A DNA stretch of 64,000 nt from JAMXLJ01 sp036558745 (GCA_036558745.1 DATBEZ010000090.1:62001-126000), one strand, 5' to 3'. Positions 41,309 through 56,649 are shown, numbered from the stretch's first letter. A program made the numbers and translations. The notes: generated from the letters alone by a model not told the origin.

Positions 41309-42988
41309 TCACTGGTTGTCGGCGGTGGTGGAGGTCGTCGAGCTGCTGCGGGAGCGGCTGATGCCGGGGAGCTCGCGCCAGTTGCCGGTCGTCGGGTGCG
41401 CCGCGCCCGCGGGACCGAGGCCGAACGCGCGCAACACGTTCATCGTCATCGCGATGATCATCGGCTCGTGCGGATTGCCTGGGCCGGGCGGGTTCAGCTT
41501 GCTGATCCACCAGTTCGTCCCGCTCGCGAACACCCCGGCGCCACTGGGCGCGCTGTAGAACGTCACGTCCGAGTAGCTCGACCGGCCATGGCAGCGGACG
41601 GGTGAGTGGGCCACGATGTCGACGTTCTGGGGCGCCCCGGCGATGCTCGGGTCGAAGCGGTCGTACTCGGTGCCGACCGTGATCGGCACATGGTCGCCGT
41701 TCTTCAGCCCGGTGCCCGCGTAGATCCACGACGCCGCGTCGGAGACGACGAGATCCGCGCGCACGGGGTTGCACTCGTACTGCTCACCGATCAGCGTCTC
41801 CTCGGGCCGGTTCACCGGCGACTCCCGCCAGCTCACGGTCGTCAACTCCGGGTCGGTCTGCCGGATCGGGTCGGCCGTCGAGCGGTAGTTGACCTGACGG
41901 CGAGCGGGGCCGAGCGGCGAGGGCATGAGCCGGATCTGCCGGTAGATCGCGTTCGCGCCGAAGAACGCGAGGTTCACGCCGTGATCGCGCGCGTTCTGGG
42001 CTCCGTCGAACATCTGCTTGGACCAGTACTCGTCGTGCCCGAGCGACAGCAGCGCCTTGTGCTGCAGCACGAGGTTCGGATGCAGGTCGAGGTCCACGTC
42101 GGTCGTGTACGTGACGTCGAGGCTGTTCGCCTCCATCATCGAGATCAGCGGCAGCTCGTTGCCGCCGAAGTCGGCCGCGCCCGACCCGAAGCCGTACGGA
42201 CGGTCGAACGACACCTCGTTGGCGCGCGCGCCGAGCCGGTGCCAGGTGCTGCGACCGCCCGGGCACTGGTACAGCGAGCAGCCGCCCCACGTGTTGTACG
42301 CCTGCCAGTCGGTGACCGCGTTCATGATCATGTACGCAGCGTGGCTCGAGTCGTCGCGCACGGTCAGTGGCACCCACTGCTGACCACCGGTGGACGCGGT
42401 CAGCATGAAGAGGTAGTCGCCCGGCGCCCACGACGGCGCGATGTCGACCGTGAGCGACGGGTTCCAGTGCGTCTCGATCACGCCCGTGCCCGACGCGGTC
42501 GTGACCGTGGGTGACGCCTGCTGCCGCCCGGTCTGCGGCTCGGAGCTCCACACGAGGTGCCCACCGAGACCCTGGTAGAAGCCCACGCGGTACGCGTCGA
42601 CCGTGTAGGTCGGCGCGGTCGTCGAGACGTAGAGGGTCACCTGATCGCCGCGTTGCGCGCTGACGACGTTGGCGTAGCCCTCGATCTCACCGGGCTTGCC
42701 CGGGTTGGTGACGTGCCAGGCCGCGGTGCCGGGCTTGAGGTTCTCGATCGCGACCCAGGGCGCGACGAGCGGATCCTTGGGCGCAGTCGACGCGGTCGTG
42801 GTACTCGCCGACGTTCCCGTCGTGCGCGAGCCGCCCTGCGCCCGCGCCGAGGACGTGCTCGAACGCCACGGGATGCCGTACACCGCGACGAGCGTGCTCA
42901 GGCCGGCGACGACGGCGAGCACCGCTGCGCCGCCGACGACGAGCCTGCGCCGAACGCGCCGCCGATGAGCCGCACGCCCGCTGCGCAT
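41309..42988 (-). CDS. Secreted DmfA2-like (N,N-dimethylformamidase beta-type) protein
   Basis: 559 residues. A basic stretch and membrane segment (VVGGAAVLAVVAGLSTLVAV, about 17-36) act as signal anchor; a Ser/Thr linker (40-70) follows. The rest matches the large subunit domain of N,N-dimethylformamidase: ANVVSAQRGDQVTLYVSTTA, DAYRVGFYQGLGG and LLSLGHDEYWS. That domain is often found in exported actinobacterial proteins of unknown activity, and the small subunit is absent. Cys pairs (GGCSLYQC, YECNP, VRCHG) suit extracytoplasmic disulfides. Confidence 0.83.
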   Translation of the reverse strand: MRSGRAAHRRRVRRRLVVGGAAVLAVVAGLSTLVAVYGIPWRSSTSSARAQGGSRTTGTSASTTTASTAPKDPLVAPWVAIENLKPGTAAWHVTNPGKPGEIEGYANVVSAQRGDQVTLYVSTTAPTYTVDAYRVGFYQGLGGHLVWSSEPQTGRQQASPTVTTASGTGVIETHWNPSLTVDIAPSWAPGDYLFMLTASTGGQQWVPLTVRDDSSHAAYMIMNAVTDWQAYNTWGGCSLYQCPGGRSTWHRLGARANEVSFDRPYGFGSGAADFGGNELPLISMMEANSLDVTYTTDVDLDLHPNLVLQHKALLSLGHDEYWSKQMFDGAQNARDHGVNLAFFGANAIYRQIRLMPSPLGPARRQVNYRSTADPIRQTDPELTTVSWRESPVNRPEETLIGEQYECNPVRADLVVSDAASWIYAGTGLKNGDHVPITVGTEYDRFDPSIAGAPQNVDIVAHSPVRCHGRSSYSDVTFYSAPSGAGVFASGTNWWISKLNPPGPGNPHEPMIIAMTMNVLRAFGLGPAGAAHPTTGNWRELPGISRSRSSSTTSTTADNQ

Positions 42989-43039
42989 CCGGGTGACCTT
43001 ACCGGTTGCGCTCGCCGCGGTGATGTCAAGCGACGTGGG

Positions 43040-43776
43040 TCAGCTGCGCTCGTAACGCCAATCAGAGCCGGTGAGCCAGAGCCGGTGACGCGGTCCGTCG
43101 ACGTCGAGCTCGCGACTCTCGTAGCCGGCGTCGCCTTCGTACAGACACACCGCGCCACCCTCGCCCTGGACGAACCGCGGCGCGAACGACAGCGGCTCCA
43201 GGCCGGCGAGGCCGCGCAGTGCCTCGTCGACCGAGGCGTACACGCACAACGCGAGCAGCGTGACGTGCTGCGGCGGTGGCAGCTCGAGCTCGCCCGCTTG
43301 ACGCGCGGCGAGCGCGGCCTGCGGCGCGATCCAGCGATGATCGTGGATCTCGCCGCCGTCGACGTGCACCGCGCCGTCACCCGGCGCGACGAAGAACAAC
43401 GTGCGGAACCGCTTCGGCGCGATGTCGGGTGTCGTCCACGTCGACACGTGCACGAGCAGCTCGGGCGCGACCGTGAGTCCCGCCTCCTCCTCCAGCTCGC
43501 GCACCGCGGCCCGGCGCGCCGCGGTCAGCTCGTCGACGTCGCCGGCGCGATCCTCGTCGTCGATGCGACCACCGGGGAACACCCACGCGCCGCCGTGGAA
43601 GTCGAGCCGGGCGTTGCGTCGCACCAGGAGCGTCTCGACACCGCCGGATCCGTCGCGCAGCAGGACCAACGTGGCCGACGGGTGCGCGACCGCCGGCGTC
43701 GGCTGGGGTGGGGAGGATTCGGCAAGCGGCACGCCGACATCATGCCCGCGCGCCGACCCGCGCCGCGGCGGTTGCG

Positions 43777-43780
<4 letters not shown>
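43040..43780 (-). CDS. NUDIX hydrolase
   Basis: About 246 residues. The Nudix box is AWVFPGGRIDDEDRAGDVDE followed by AVRELEEEAGL, with an insertion in the middle of the box as in the NUDT19-like CoA/nucleotide pyrophosphatases. The C-terminal region (GELELPPPQHVTLLAL) supports that group, which can cleave CoA or acyl-CoA. A TTG start overlaps the aconitase stop (TTGA, 43777-43780); a GTG at 43732 is an alternative. Probably translated with aconitase. Confidence 0.85.
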
Positions 43781-46593
<2,813 letters not shown>

Positions 46594-46808
46594 CGCCGTC
46601 GGTCCCGAGACCCGTCCCGCGTCGGCTCCAGCCCGTGCATCGCCTCCACCGTTCCCCCGGGTCCGTCGGGAGAAACGGTAAACGACGCGAGCCCGTCACG
46701 GCGCCGGAGTACCCGGCCGCGTGGGACCTTCGGCCCTAGGGCCGCGGATCGGACTCGACGATCCTTGACCGATGCCTGACCGCTTCGCGCCCGAGAACGA
46801 CCCACTGG

Positions 46809-47249
46809 ATGCCTGACCGACCCGCGCTCGAGGAACTCTCGTTCGAGGAGTGTCGCCGGCTGCTCGCGGGCACGTCCCTCGGACGCGTCGGCGTCACGAT
46901 CGGCGCGCTGCCCGCCGTCCTGCCGGTGAACTTCGTCCTCGACGACCTCGCCATCGTGTTCCGCACCGTCCCGGGCACGAAGCTCGACGCGGCCACCGCG
47001 CGCGCCGTCGTCGCGTTCGAGGCGGACGGCTTCGAGCCCGAGCGCGACGCGGTGTGGAGCGTGCTCGTGCGCGGGATGGCGACCGAGATCGTCGATCCCG
47101 ACGAGCTCGAGCGGGTGCGCGCGCTGCCGTTGCAGTCGTGGGCGCTCGGCGACCAGGCCGATCGCTACGTCCGCGTGGGGATGGAGCTCGTGTCGGGGCG
47201 CCGCGCCGTCGGCATCGGCCACCCCTCGGCGGCGCCGCTCACGATCTGA
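46809..47249 (+). CDS. Pyridoxamine 5'-phosphate oxidase family (split-barrel FMN/F420) protein
   Basis: 146 residues. The pattern LSFEECRRLLAGTSLGRVGV, LPAVLPVNFVLDDLAIVFRT and SVLVRGMATEI is that of small split-barrel flavin-binding proteins that include actinobacterial FMN, heme or F420 binders. No activity can be assigned. It is alone on the plus strand, divergent from aconitase, and converges on the gene at 47269. Confidence 0.78.
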   Translation: MPDRPALEELSFEECRRLLAGTSLGRVGVTIGALPAVLPVNFVLDDLAIVFRTVPGTKLDAATARAVVAFEADGFEPERDAVWSVLVRGMATEIVDPDELERVRALPLQSWALGDQADRYVRVGMELVSGRRAVGIGHPSAAPLTI

Positions 47250-47268
47250 CGCACGCGCGAACGCAGGC

Positions 47269-47592
47269 TCAGATCACCGGGCTCGACTCGTAGAGCGCGG
47301 TGAAGCGCGTCGAGAGGGCGGCGTCCGCATCCATGCGCGCGTTCCACCCGTCGCTCGCGGTCTCCCACTCGACGCGCGTGTGACCCTGCCCGGCGAGGAA
47401 GGCGACGACGGCCGCGCCTTCGAGCCCGCGCTCGCCGAGCGCCTTCGACAGCTGCGCGTACCGCTCGAGCGAGATACCCGAGATCGGCGCAAACACGTCG
47501 GGCACCGCGCCGGCACGCGGGCCCGCGCCCGGGGCGTCAGGCGCCTCCCGGACCACGCCCCGGGCGTGGTCGACCTTCATGAACGGACCCAT
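47269..47592 (-). CDS. Conserved hypothetical protein
   Basis: 107 residues, soluble, from ATG 47592. A Pro/Ala-rich front is followed by PISGISLERYAQLSKALGER and WETASDGWNARMDADAALS, which together look like the ISLE-YA ... W-RM-D pattern of small actinobacterial proteins of unknown function. No catalytic or metal motif. The upstream ATG at 47667 would add an unlikely Leu-rich extension. It converges with the split-barrel gene. Confidence 0.6.
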   Translation of the reverse strand: MGPFMKVDHARGVVREAPDAPGAGPRAGAVPDVFAPISGISLERYAQLSKALGERGLEGAAVVAFLAGQGHTRVEWETASDGWNARMDADAALSTRFTALYESSPVI

Positions 47593-47730
47593 CGTGTGCT
47601 CCTCGTCGCGTGGGGGGTGAAGCGTCACGAGCAGCATGAGCGCGGGCCGTCCCGGGCACCCGAGCAACGCCTCCTCACATCCTTGGGTGAACGCGGCGCG
47701 AGCCGTCGCGGCCCGCCTCTCGCGCGGCCG

Positions 47731-48177
47731 CTACGCACGGGTCCGTCGTTCCGTGACGACGAACGGGCAGACGGCGCACGCGTCGAGGCCCAGCTGGTCG
47801 AACCAGCGGCACTCGGCGCGGATGCTGCACCGCGGGAGCGGGAGCGGCACCGCGACCGGGCCGGCAGCGTCACGGGGGTCGACCGTCGCGGCGACCTGGT
47901 CGATCACCAGGCAGCGGCCCGCGCACCAGTGCCGGCACGCGTCCTCGACGCAGGGCGACGCGAAGCGGAAGCGCCGCTCGGGCGCGCCACTGGTGCGGGC
48001 GAAGGCGATGAACCGCTCACTCACCGGAACCTGCGGGAGCACGTAGCCGACGCGCGCGTCGGCACCGACCATCCCGACGAGAATCGCGCCGGGCTCGCAC
48101 ACGGCCGCGGGGCACAGCAACCGATCGCCGTGTCGGCCCCTCGCCTCGGCGCCGTCCGCCGCCTGCATCGCTCCCAC
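47731..48177 (-). CDS. Cysteine-rich protein of unknown function
   Basis: 148 residues with 10 Cys in four clusters: LLCPAAVC, SPCVEDACRHWCAGRC, RCSIRAECRWF and DACAVCPFV. No secretion signal, so these are more likely metal (Fe-S or zinc) ligands than disulfides. Several spaced CxxC-like pairs recall ferredoxin-type or zinc-finger maturation proteins, but I do not recognise a family. GTG 48177 or ATG 48168 start. Nothing is recognisable in the 47593-47730 gap beyond it. Confidence 0.62.
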   Translation of the reverse strand: MGAMQAADGAEARGRHGDRLLCPAAVCEPGAILVGMVGADARVGYVLPQVPVSERFIAFARTSGAPERRFRFASPCVEDACRHWCAGRCLVIDQVAATVDPRDAAGPVAVPLPLPRCSIRAECRWFDQLGLDACAVCPFVVTERRTRA

Positions 48178-48352
48178 CTGTTCCCTGACCTGGAGAAACC
48201 TGGTGCTCGCCGGTCGGCGGCACCACGCGTGGATACCGGAGCGCTGCTAACGACGAGTTACACGCCACCCCCGGGCGCGGCCCGGCACCGGTGAACACGC
48301 TGAACGTGCAGGTGGGGGCGGGTGGCCGCGGCGTACGCGCCGCGGCCGGTCG

Positions 48353-48424
48353 AGGCGGCGGTGGGAATTGAACCCACGTCCAGGGTTTTGCAGACCCTTG
48401 CCTGAGCCACTCGGCTACGCCGCC
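48353..48424 (-). tRNA. tRNA-Cys (GCA)
   Basis: A 72-base cloverleaf on the minus strand. The acceptor stem GGCGGCG pairs with CGCCGCC, the anticodon stem-loop is AGGGT-CTGCAAA-ACCCT (anticodon GCA), the T-arm has GGGTTCAATTCCCA, and the discriminator base is U as expected for tRNA-Cys. CCA is not encoded (next bases are CGA). It lies in the 48178-48500 intergenic region with no other feature I can support. Confidence 0.97.
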
Positions 48425-48500
48425 GTTGCGGACGAGCACCCTACCGCGGGCGCCTGCGACGCCTCCCGAAACCGGTGCGCGCCACCCCCCGGCGAGCGCG

Positions 48501-49457
48501 CTACTCGGCCGGCTGCGGTCCCGGCGCCCGAGCCGCGACGAGCTTGGCGCTCAGCTTGATCGCGTGGACGGAACCGGTCGCACCCGCCTGGAGCACGACA
48601 CCGATCGCGATCAGGACGATCGCGGGCACGAGCAGCACCTTCGACCCGAGCATCAGGATCCCGATGCGCTCCATCAGGTACGGCGGTGTGCACACGACCG
48701 CACCCACGGCGCCGCCCACGGTCGTCGCGGCCAGCATGTCGCGTCGCGAATAGGCGGTTCCGCCCTTGGTGAGACCGAGCAGTCGTGACGGGACCGCGAC
48801 GTACGTGAACATCATCAGGCCGATTACCACGCTCATCGACAGGATGAACCAGCGCTCCGCGGAGCGGGGGGCGACGAGCGCCGCGAGGGCCAGCGCGACG
48901 CCGATCCCGGCGCCCCATCCGAGGATTGTGTGCAGATGTGCACGGGCGTTGCGGAAACCCGCCTTGATGTCGGGCGAGCCGGGCTCGGAGATCGCGAACG
49001 CGAAGGTCGCGTTGAGGAAGTAGGCCGCGGCGGTGATCGCGACGACGGCGAGCGCGGCGGCGAGGAGCGTCGCGCCCCGTACGACGTGGAACGACCGGCC
49101 GTGCAGGGCGTGGATCTTCAGGTCGAACATCGCGAGCCAGATCAGCATCGCGGGCACGATCTGCACGAGCGTCAGCCGCCAGTTCGTGACGAGGATGCGG
49201 AGCGCGTCGAAGAGCATCACGAACGCGCCCGCGACGAGCGCGAGCGGTGCCAGCAGACGCCGACGCTCGCTCAGCGCGACGACGGCCCGCTCGACCTGCT
49301 GCTCGTCACCCTCACGGACGGCGACGACGAGCCGCCCGACGCTGTCCCGCACGGCGGCGCGGCGCGACGGCCGTCGGCCCGGCCGGCTGTCGGCGGCCGG
49401 GAGAGATCCGTCCACGAGCCGAGGCTTCCGCCTCGACCCCCGCTCTACATCAGCCAC
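48501..49457 (-). CDS. Multi-helix membrane protein
   Basis: About 318 residues with six or more predicted membrane helices (LLAPLALVAGAFVMLFDALR, WRLTLVQIVPAMLIWLAMF, ATLLAAALAVVAITAAAYFL, and others); soluble N-terminal part VAVREGDEQQVERAVVALSE. I recognise no family. Start is uncertain: GTG at 49457, 49412 or 49352. Topology suggests a permease-like or sensor protein. It is divergent from the large flippase fusion at 49535. Confidence 0.7.
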   Translation of the reverse strand: MADVERGSRRKPRLVDGSLPAADSRPGRRPSRRAAVRDSVGRLVVAVREGDEQQVERAVVALSERRRLLAPLALVAGAFVMLFDALRILVTNWRLTLVQIVPAMLIWLAMFDLKIHALHGRSFHVVRGATLLAAALAVVAITAAAYFLNATFAFAISEPGSPDIKAGFRNARAHLHTILGWGAGIGVALALAALVAPRSAERWFILSMSVVIGLMMFTYVAVPSRLLGLTKGGTAYSRRDMLAATTVGGAVGAVVCTPPYLMERIGILMLGSKVLLVPAIVLIAIGVVLQAGATGSVHAIKLSAKLVAARAPGPQPAE

Positions 49458-49534
49458 AACGGGCGATCCGCCGGCCGCTCGATCACCCCCTGTGGATGGT
49501 GCGGAGCCGTTGCCGCGCGTCCACGCTGGCGGGC

Positions 49535-51916
49535 GTGACCGGCGCGACGGTGACGGCGGCACCGGGAGCGTCGGCGACAGGCCCCCGGTCCTGGCCGCTC
49601 GTGGACGAGGTCCGACCGGAACGGAGGCCGGCGGACGCCGCCCGCTGCGTCATCGGCGCGCTCGGGGTCCTGCTCGCGGCGATGTGGGCCCATGCGGGCG
49701 GCACCCTCGACATCAACCTGTACAAGGTCGTGAGCGACCTGCCCGACGCCCTCGACGGCGTGGCCAACGTCTTCAACGCGCTCGGCTCGATCTGGTTCGC
49801 GTTGCTCGTCGTCGTGCTCCTGCTGGTGCGCCGGCGAATCCCCGCGGCGCGCGACGCGGCGCTCGCCGGCGTGGGCGCGTGGCTGCTCGCGATCGGGATC
49901 GACGACATCACCGGCACGCGGAGTGCCGCTTCGCTCGGGATCCACGTGCGGACGGGCACGGGCCCGACGTTCCCGGCCGCGACGGTCGCGGTCGCCGCCG
50001 CGCTCACGGTCGCGGTCGGGCCGTATCTCATCCGGCCGCTGCGCCGCACGGTCTGGCTCCTCGTCGGGGGCGTCGCGCTCTCCGCGATGTACCTCGGGAG
50101 CGCGCTCGCGTCGGACGCGCTCGGCGGCCTCTTCCTCGGTCTCGTCGCCGGCGCGGCGGTGCACGTCGCGTTCGGTGCGCCGGGCGGACGGCCGACTACG
50201 GACGAGATCCGCGACGCGCTCACGACCTTGGGCTTCGAGGTCGTCTCGATCGACGGTGAGCCCTACCGGCTCCAGCGCGCCACGGTCATGGACTTCACCG
50301 TCGCGGGAGGGGGCTGCGCGCGCGTCGTCGCGTTCGGCCGCGACCAGCGCGACGGTCAGTTCGCCGCGAAGGTCTGGCACGCGTTGATGTACAAGACACC
50401 CGGGCTGCCGGTGTTCGGGACCCGGCTGCAGCAGGCGGAGCACCTCGCCTACGCGCTCCTGCTCGCGGAGCAGGCCGGCGTCCATGTGCCCCATGTGCTG
50501 AAGACCGGTGTCGCGGGCGACCAGTCGGCGCTGCTCGTCACGGACGCGCACCCCGGCCGCCGGCTGTCCGACCTCGGCGACTCGCTGTCCGACGCCGTCC
50601 TCACCTCGACGTGGACCGCGCTCGACCTCCTGCACGCGGCCGGTATCACGCACGGCGACCTGAACGCGGACCGCATGCTGCTGCGCGACGACGGCACCGT
50701 CGCGTTCAGCGACCTCGGCGTCAGTCAGATCACCACCGACACCTACTGGCGCGACCGCGACATCGCCGCGCTCCTCGTCGCGACGGCCGCGCTGGTGGGC
50801 AACGAGCGCGCGGTCGCGGCCGCCGTGGACGTGTTCGGGAAGGAGCGCGTCGCGGCGACGCTTCCGCTCGTGCAACCGGCGGCGCTCCCCGCCAGCGCGC
50901 GGCACGGAGCCAAGCACCTCGGCAAGACGCTGAAGCAGCTCCGCACCGACGTGGCCGCCGCGACCGGGACCGAGGACGTCACGCCGCTCAAGGTGAAGCG
51001 GCTCAGCCTGGTCGACATCGGGATGCTGGCGGGCATCGGCCTCGCGGTCGCGATCGCGATCGTCAGCCTCGGCGACGTCGACTGGGCCTCGGTCCAGCAC
51101 GAGTTCGCCCACGCGGCCTGGGGTTGGGTCCTGCTGACCGTGCTCCTCTACCCGCTCGTTCCCATGGCCTGGGCGACCGCGCTGATGGGCTGCGTCAACG
51201 TCGACCTCCCGTTCGGGCCGACCACTCTCGTGCAGCTCGCGTGCTCCTTCCTCAACCTCATCACGCCCAACGGCATCGGCGGCACCGCGCTCCAGATCGA
51301 CTATCTCCGCCACGAGGGCGTGCCGCTCGCGTCCGGTGGCGCGGCCATGGTCCTGAGTACCGGTGTCGGCGGCGCGATCCAGATGGTGCTCTTCCTCACG
51401 TGCGCGGCCTTGACCGCGACGACGGTCGCGTCGTCGAACAGCGGAGGCAGCATCGGGCTCGGGGCGGTCGCCGTCGGCGGCGCGCTCGTCGGCGTGGTCC
51501 TGTTCGTGCCGAAGATCCGAGGCAAGGTGCTGCCAACGGTCAAGCGCACCGCGGGCGATGTGTGGGCCGTGGTGCGCAACCCGAAGAAGGGCGCGCTCCT
51601 CTTCGGTGGTGACACCGCCGGGAACCTCATCTACCCGGCCCTGCTCGGGCTGTGCCTCCTCGCCTTCGGACAGTCGTTGGGCTTCGCGCAGCTCGTCGTC
51701 GTGCAGGTCGGGGCCGGGATGCTCGGCAACGTCGCGCCCGTGCCCGGCGGCATCGGCGTGCAGGAGGCCGCGCTCACGAGCGGCCTGACCGCGTTCGGCA
51801 TCGCGCCCAATCCCGCGCTCGCCGCGGTGCTCGCGTTCCGTGCGGCCACCTTCCTCCTCCCGCCCATCGCAGGGTTCTTCACGCTGCGATGGATCCGGGG
51901 TCACGGCTACGCATGA
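49535..51916 (+). CDS. PAP2-like/kinase-like/flippase fusion membrane protein
   Basis: 793 residues with three parts. Residues about 30-210: PAP2-phosphatase-like membrane helices with FPAATVAVAAALTV and LASDALGGLFLG. Residues about 210-470: a soluble lipopolysaccharide-kinase/ABC1-like fold with catalytic HGDLNADRML (D375) and SDLGVSQ (D393). Residues about 485-793: eight helices of the lysylphosphatidylglycerol-flippase/UPF0104 type, including ITPNGIGGTALQ and VAPVPGGIGVQE. It likely flips or modifies a lipid at the membrane. Similar single-chain proteins occur in actinobacteria; the combination is unusual elsewhere. Confidence 0.85.
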   Translation: MTGATVTAAPGASATGPRSWPLVDEVRPERRPADAARCVIGALGVLLAAMWAHAGGTLDINLYKVVSDLPDALDGVANVFNALGSIWFALLVVVLLLVRRRIPAARDAALAGVGAWLLAIGIDDITGTRSAASLGIHVRTGTGPTFPAATVAVAAALTVAVGPYLIRPLRRTVWLLVGGVALSAMYLGSALASDALGGLFLGLVAGAAVHVAFGAPGGRPTTDEIRDALTTLGFEVVSIDGEPYRLQRATVMDFTVAGGGCARVVAFGRDQRDGQFAAKVWHALMYKTPGLPVFGTRLQQAEHLAYALLLAEQAGVHVPHVLKTGVAGDQSALLVTDAHPGRRLSDLGDSLSDAVLTSTWTALDLLHAAGITHGDLNADRMLLRDDGTVAFSDLGVSQITTDTYWRDRDIAALLVATAALVGNERAVAAAVDVFGKERVAATLPLVQPAALPASARHGAKHLGKTLKQLRTDVAAATGTEDVTPLKVKRLSLVDIGMLAGIGLAVAIAIVSLGDVDWASVQHEFAHAAWGWVLLTVLLYPLVPMAWATALMGCVNVDLPFGPTTLVQLACSFLNLITPNGIGGTALQIDYLRHEGVPLASGGAAMVLSTGVGGAIQMVLFLTCAALTATTVASSNSGGSIGLGAVAVGGALVGVVLFVPKIRGKVLPTVKRTAGDVWAVVRNPKKGALLFGGDTAGNLIYPALLGLCLLAFGQSLGFAQLVVVQVGAGMLGNVAPVPGGIGVQEAALTSGLTAFGIAPNPALAAVLAFRAATFLLPPIAGFFTLRWIRGHGYA

Positions 51917-52024
51917 GCACGTGGCGCGGCACGCGTATCGCCCGGCGTGGGGGATGGCGCCCGAGGCGCGACTCCGCATGCTCCGCGCCGTGACGACGGG
52001 GCGGCGGCGCGGGCGGAGCGCCCG

Positions 52025-53719
52025 GTGAAGCGGTGGCGGGCGCTCGCCGCCCTGGGCGCCGCGCAGTTCGTGATGGTGCTCGACACGGCGGTCATGAACG
52101 TGTCGATCAGCCAGCTGACCAAGGACTTCCACACCACGGTCACGGCGATCCAGGCCGTCATCACGCTCTACGCGCTGGTCATGGCCGCGCTCATGATCAC
52201 CGGCGGAAAGCTCGGCGACCTGTGGGGACGCCGCCGCGCGTTCACGATCGGGCTCTGCGTCTACGCGGTCGGGTCCTCGCTCACCGCGGTGGCACCCACC
52301 CTCGGACTGCTCGCGCTGGGCTGGTCGATCATCGAAGGCACGGGCGCGGCACTCGTGCTCCCCGCGCTCGCCGCACTCGTGGCCGGCAACTACACCGGTC
52401 GCGACCGCGCCGTCGCGTACGGCGTGATCGGGGGCCTGTCGGGCGCGGGCATCGCGGTCGGGCCACTGCTCGGAGGGTGGGTCACGACCTACCTGACGTG
52501 GCGGCTCGTGTTCGCGGGCGAGGTCGTCGTCGTGATCGGCATCCTCGCGGTCATCCGCTGGATCACCGACGTCCCGGTCGAGTCACGCCCGGCCCACCTC
52601 GACGGCGTCGGTGCGGTGCTCTCCGCGTCGGGGCTCGCCCTGGTCGTGCTCGGCGTGCTGCAGAGCACGTCGTGGGGGTGGCTCCGTCCGCGCAACTCCC
52701 CGGTCACGATCCTCGGCTTCGCGTTGACGCCGTTCGTCATCGCGGCCGGTTTCGTCACGCTCGTCGGGTTCCGGTCGTGGGAACGTCGCCGCGAACGCAC
52801 CGGTCGCGACCCGTTGGTGCGCTTCGAGCTGCTCCGGATCCCGCCACTGCGCGCCGGGCTCTCGACGCTCCTGGCCCAGAACGTGATCCTGCTGGGCCTG
52901 TTCTTCACGATCCCGCTGTACCTGCAGGTCGTGCAGGGCCTCGACGCGTTCGAGACCGGGCTTCGGCTCGTGCCCGTCTCGATCACGATGCTGATCGCGT
53001 CGATGTGCGGGCCCGCGCTGAGCCGGATCGCGAGCCCGCGCCGTGTCGTGCGCGCGGGGTTGCTCGTCGTGCTCGTTGCTTCGCTCTGGCTCATGAGCAC
53101 GATCAAGCCGCACATCGACGACCTGTCGTTCGCGTTCGCGATGGCGCTGCTCGGTATCGGCATGGGTTTGCTCGCGTCTCAGCTCGGCAACGTCGTGCAG
53201 TCGAGCGTGGGCACCCGCGAGCGCAGCGAGGTCGGTGGCCTCCAGTACACGGCCCAGAACCTCGGCTCCGCGCTCGGAACCGCGCTCATCGGGTCGGTGC
53301 TCATCGGCGCGCTGACCGTCGCCGTGAACATCCACGTGCACGAGGACCCGCAGGTCTCGAGCGCCGTCCAGCAGGAGGTCGGCAAGCGACTCGAGGCGGG
53401 CATCAGCTTCGTCTCGACCGACCAGGTGCGAAGCGGGCTCGAGCAGAGCAAGGTACCGCCGCGACAGATCGACTCGATCGTCGACGCATACAGCGAGGCC
53501 CAGCTCGAAGGCCTCAAGACCGCGATCCTCGCGGCGGCAGGCATCGCGATCGCGAGCCTCCTCTTCACGCGCAACCTGCCCACGGAGCGGTTGGTGACCG
53601 ACGAGCCCGAGCCCGACTGGGCCGTGGGCGACCCCGGTGACGGCGACGAGCGCGCGACCCTCGCCGGTGAGCCGGTCACCGGCCCGGAGACGGCCACGCC
53701 CCAGAGCCGATCGCCCTGA
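52025..53719 (+). CDS. DHA2-type MFS transporter (14 helices)
   Basis: About 564 residues and 14 predicted helices. Opening AALGAAQFVMVLDTAVMNVSI has the TMS1 motif D-x-x-x-(N)-V-A/S of DHA2 exporters; GGKLGDLWGRRRAFTIG is motif A and GGLSGAGIAVGPLLGGWV motif C. The soluble loop near the C-terminus (residues about 450-500) is normal for the family. Likely proton-driven drug or metabolite export. GTG 52025 is preferred to an upstream GTG at 51947 because the extra 26 residues are Arg-rich and not family-like. Confidence 0.88.
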   Translation: MKRWRALAALGAAQFVMVLDTAVMNVSISQLTKDFHTTVTAIQAVITLYALVMAALMITGGKLGDLWGRRRAFTIGLCVYAVGSSLTAVAPTLGLLALGWSIIEGTGAALVLPALAALVAGNYTGRDRAVAYGVIGGLSGAGIAVGPLLGGWVTTYLTWRLVFAGEVVVVIGILAVIRWITDVPVESRPAHLDGVGAVLSASGLALVVLGVLQSTSWGWLRPRNSPVTILGFALTPFVIAAGFVTLVGFRSWERRRERTGRDPLVRFELLRIPPLRAGLSTLLAQNVILLGLFFTIPLYLQVVQGLDAFETGLRLVPVSITMLIASMCGPALSRIASPRRVVRAGLLVVLVASLWLMSTIKPHIDDLSFAFAMALLGIGMGLLASQLGNVVQSSVGTRERSEVGGLQYTAQNLGSALGTALIGSVLIGALTVAVNIHVHEDPQVSSAVQQEVGKRLEAGISFVSTDQVRSGLEQSKVPPRQIDSIVDAYSEAQLEGLKTAILAAAGIAIASLLFTRNLPTERLVTDEPEPDWAVGDPGDGDERATLAGEPVTGPETATPQSRSP

Positions 53720-53919
53720 TCGCGCACCCTCGTCGCGCGGTGATCGCCCACCCGCGGTCGAGCCGTCGATTCACCCGCAACGGGTGATGCCCGGGGGACC
53801 GCCCGCGCGGACCGTGGATCGACCCAGCCCGGGGAAGCAGTGACGACGCGCGGACATCCCGCGTCGGTCGTCGCGCTCCCGCGCGCCCGAGGGTCCACGG
53901 CGGGAGACGAGGGCACGAC

Positions 53920-56646
<2,727 letters not shown>

Positions 56647-56649
56647 AGC

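Noticed and set aside
49445..52132. A long minus-strand frame opposite the flippase fusion
   Set aside because: Composition is Arg/Glu/Ala shadow sequence; the plus-strand gene has domain motifs and membrane helices.
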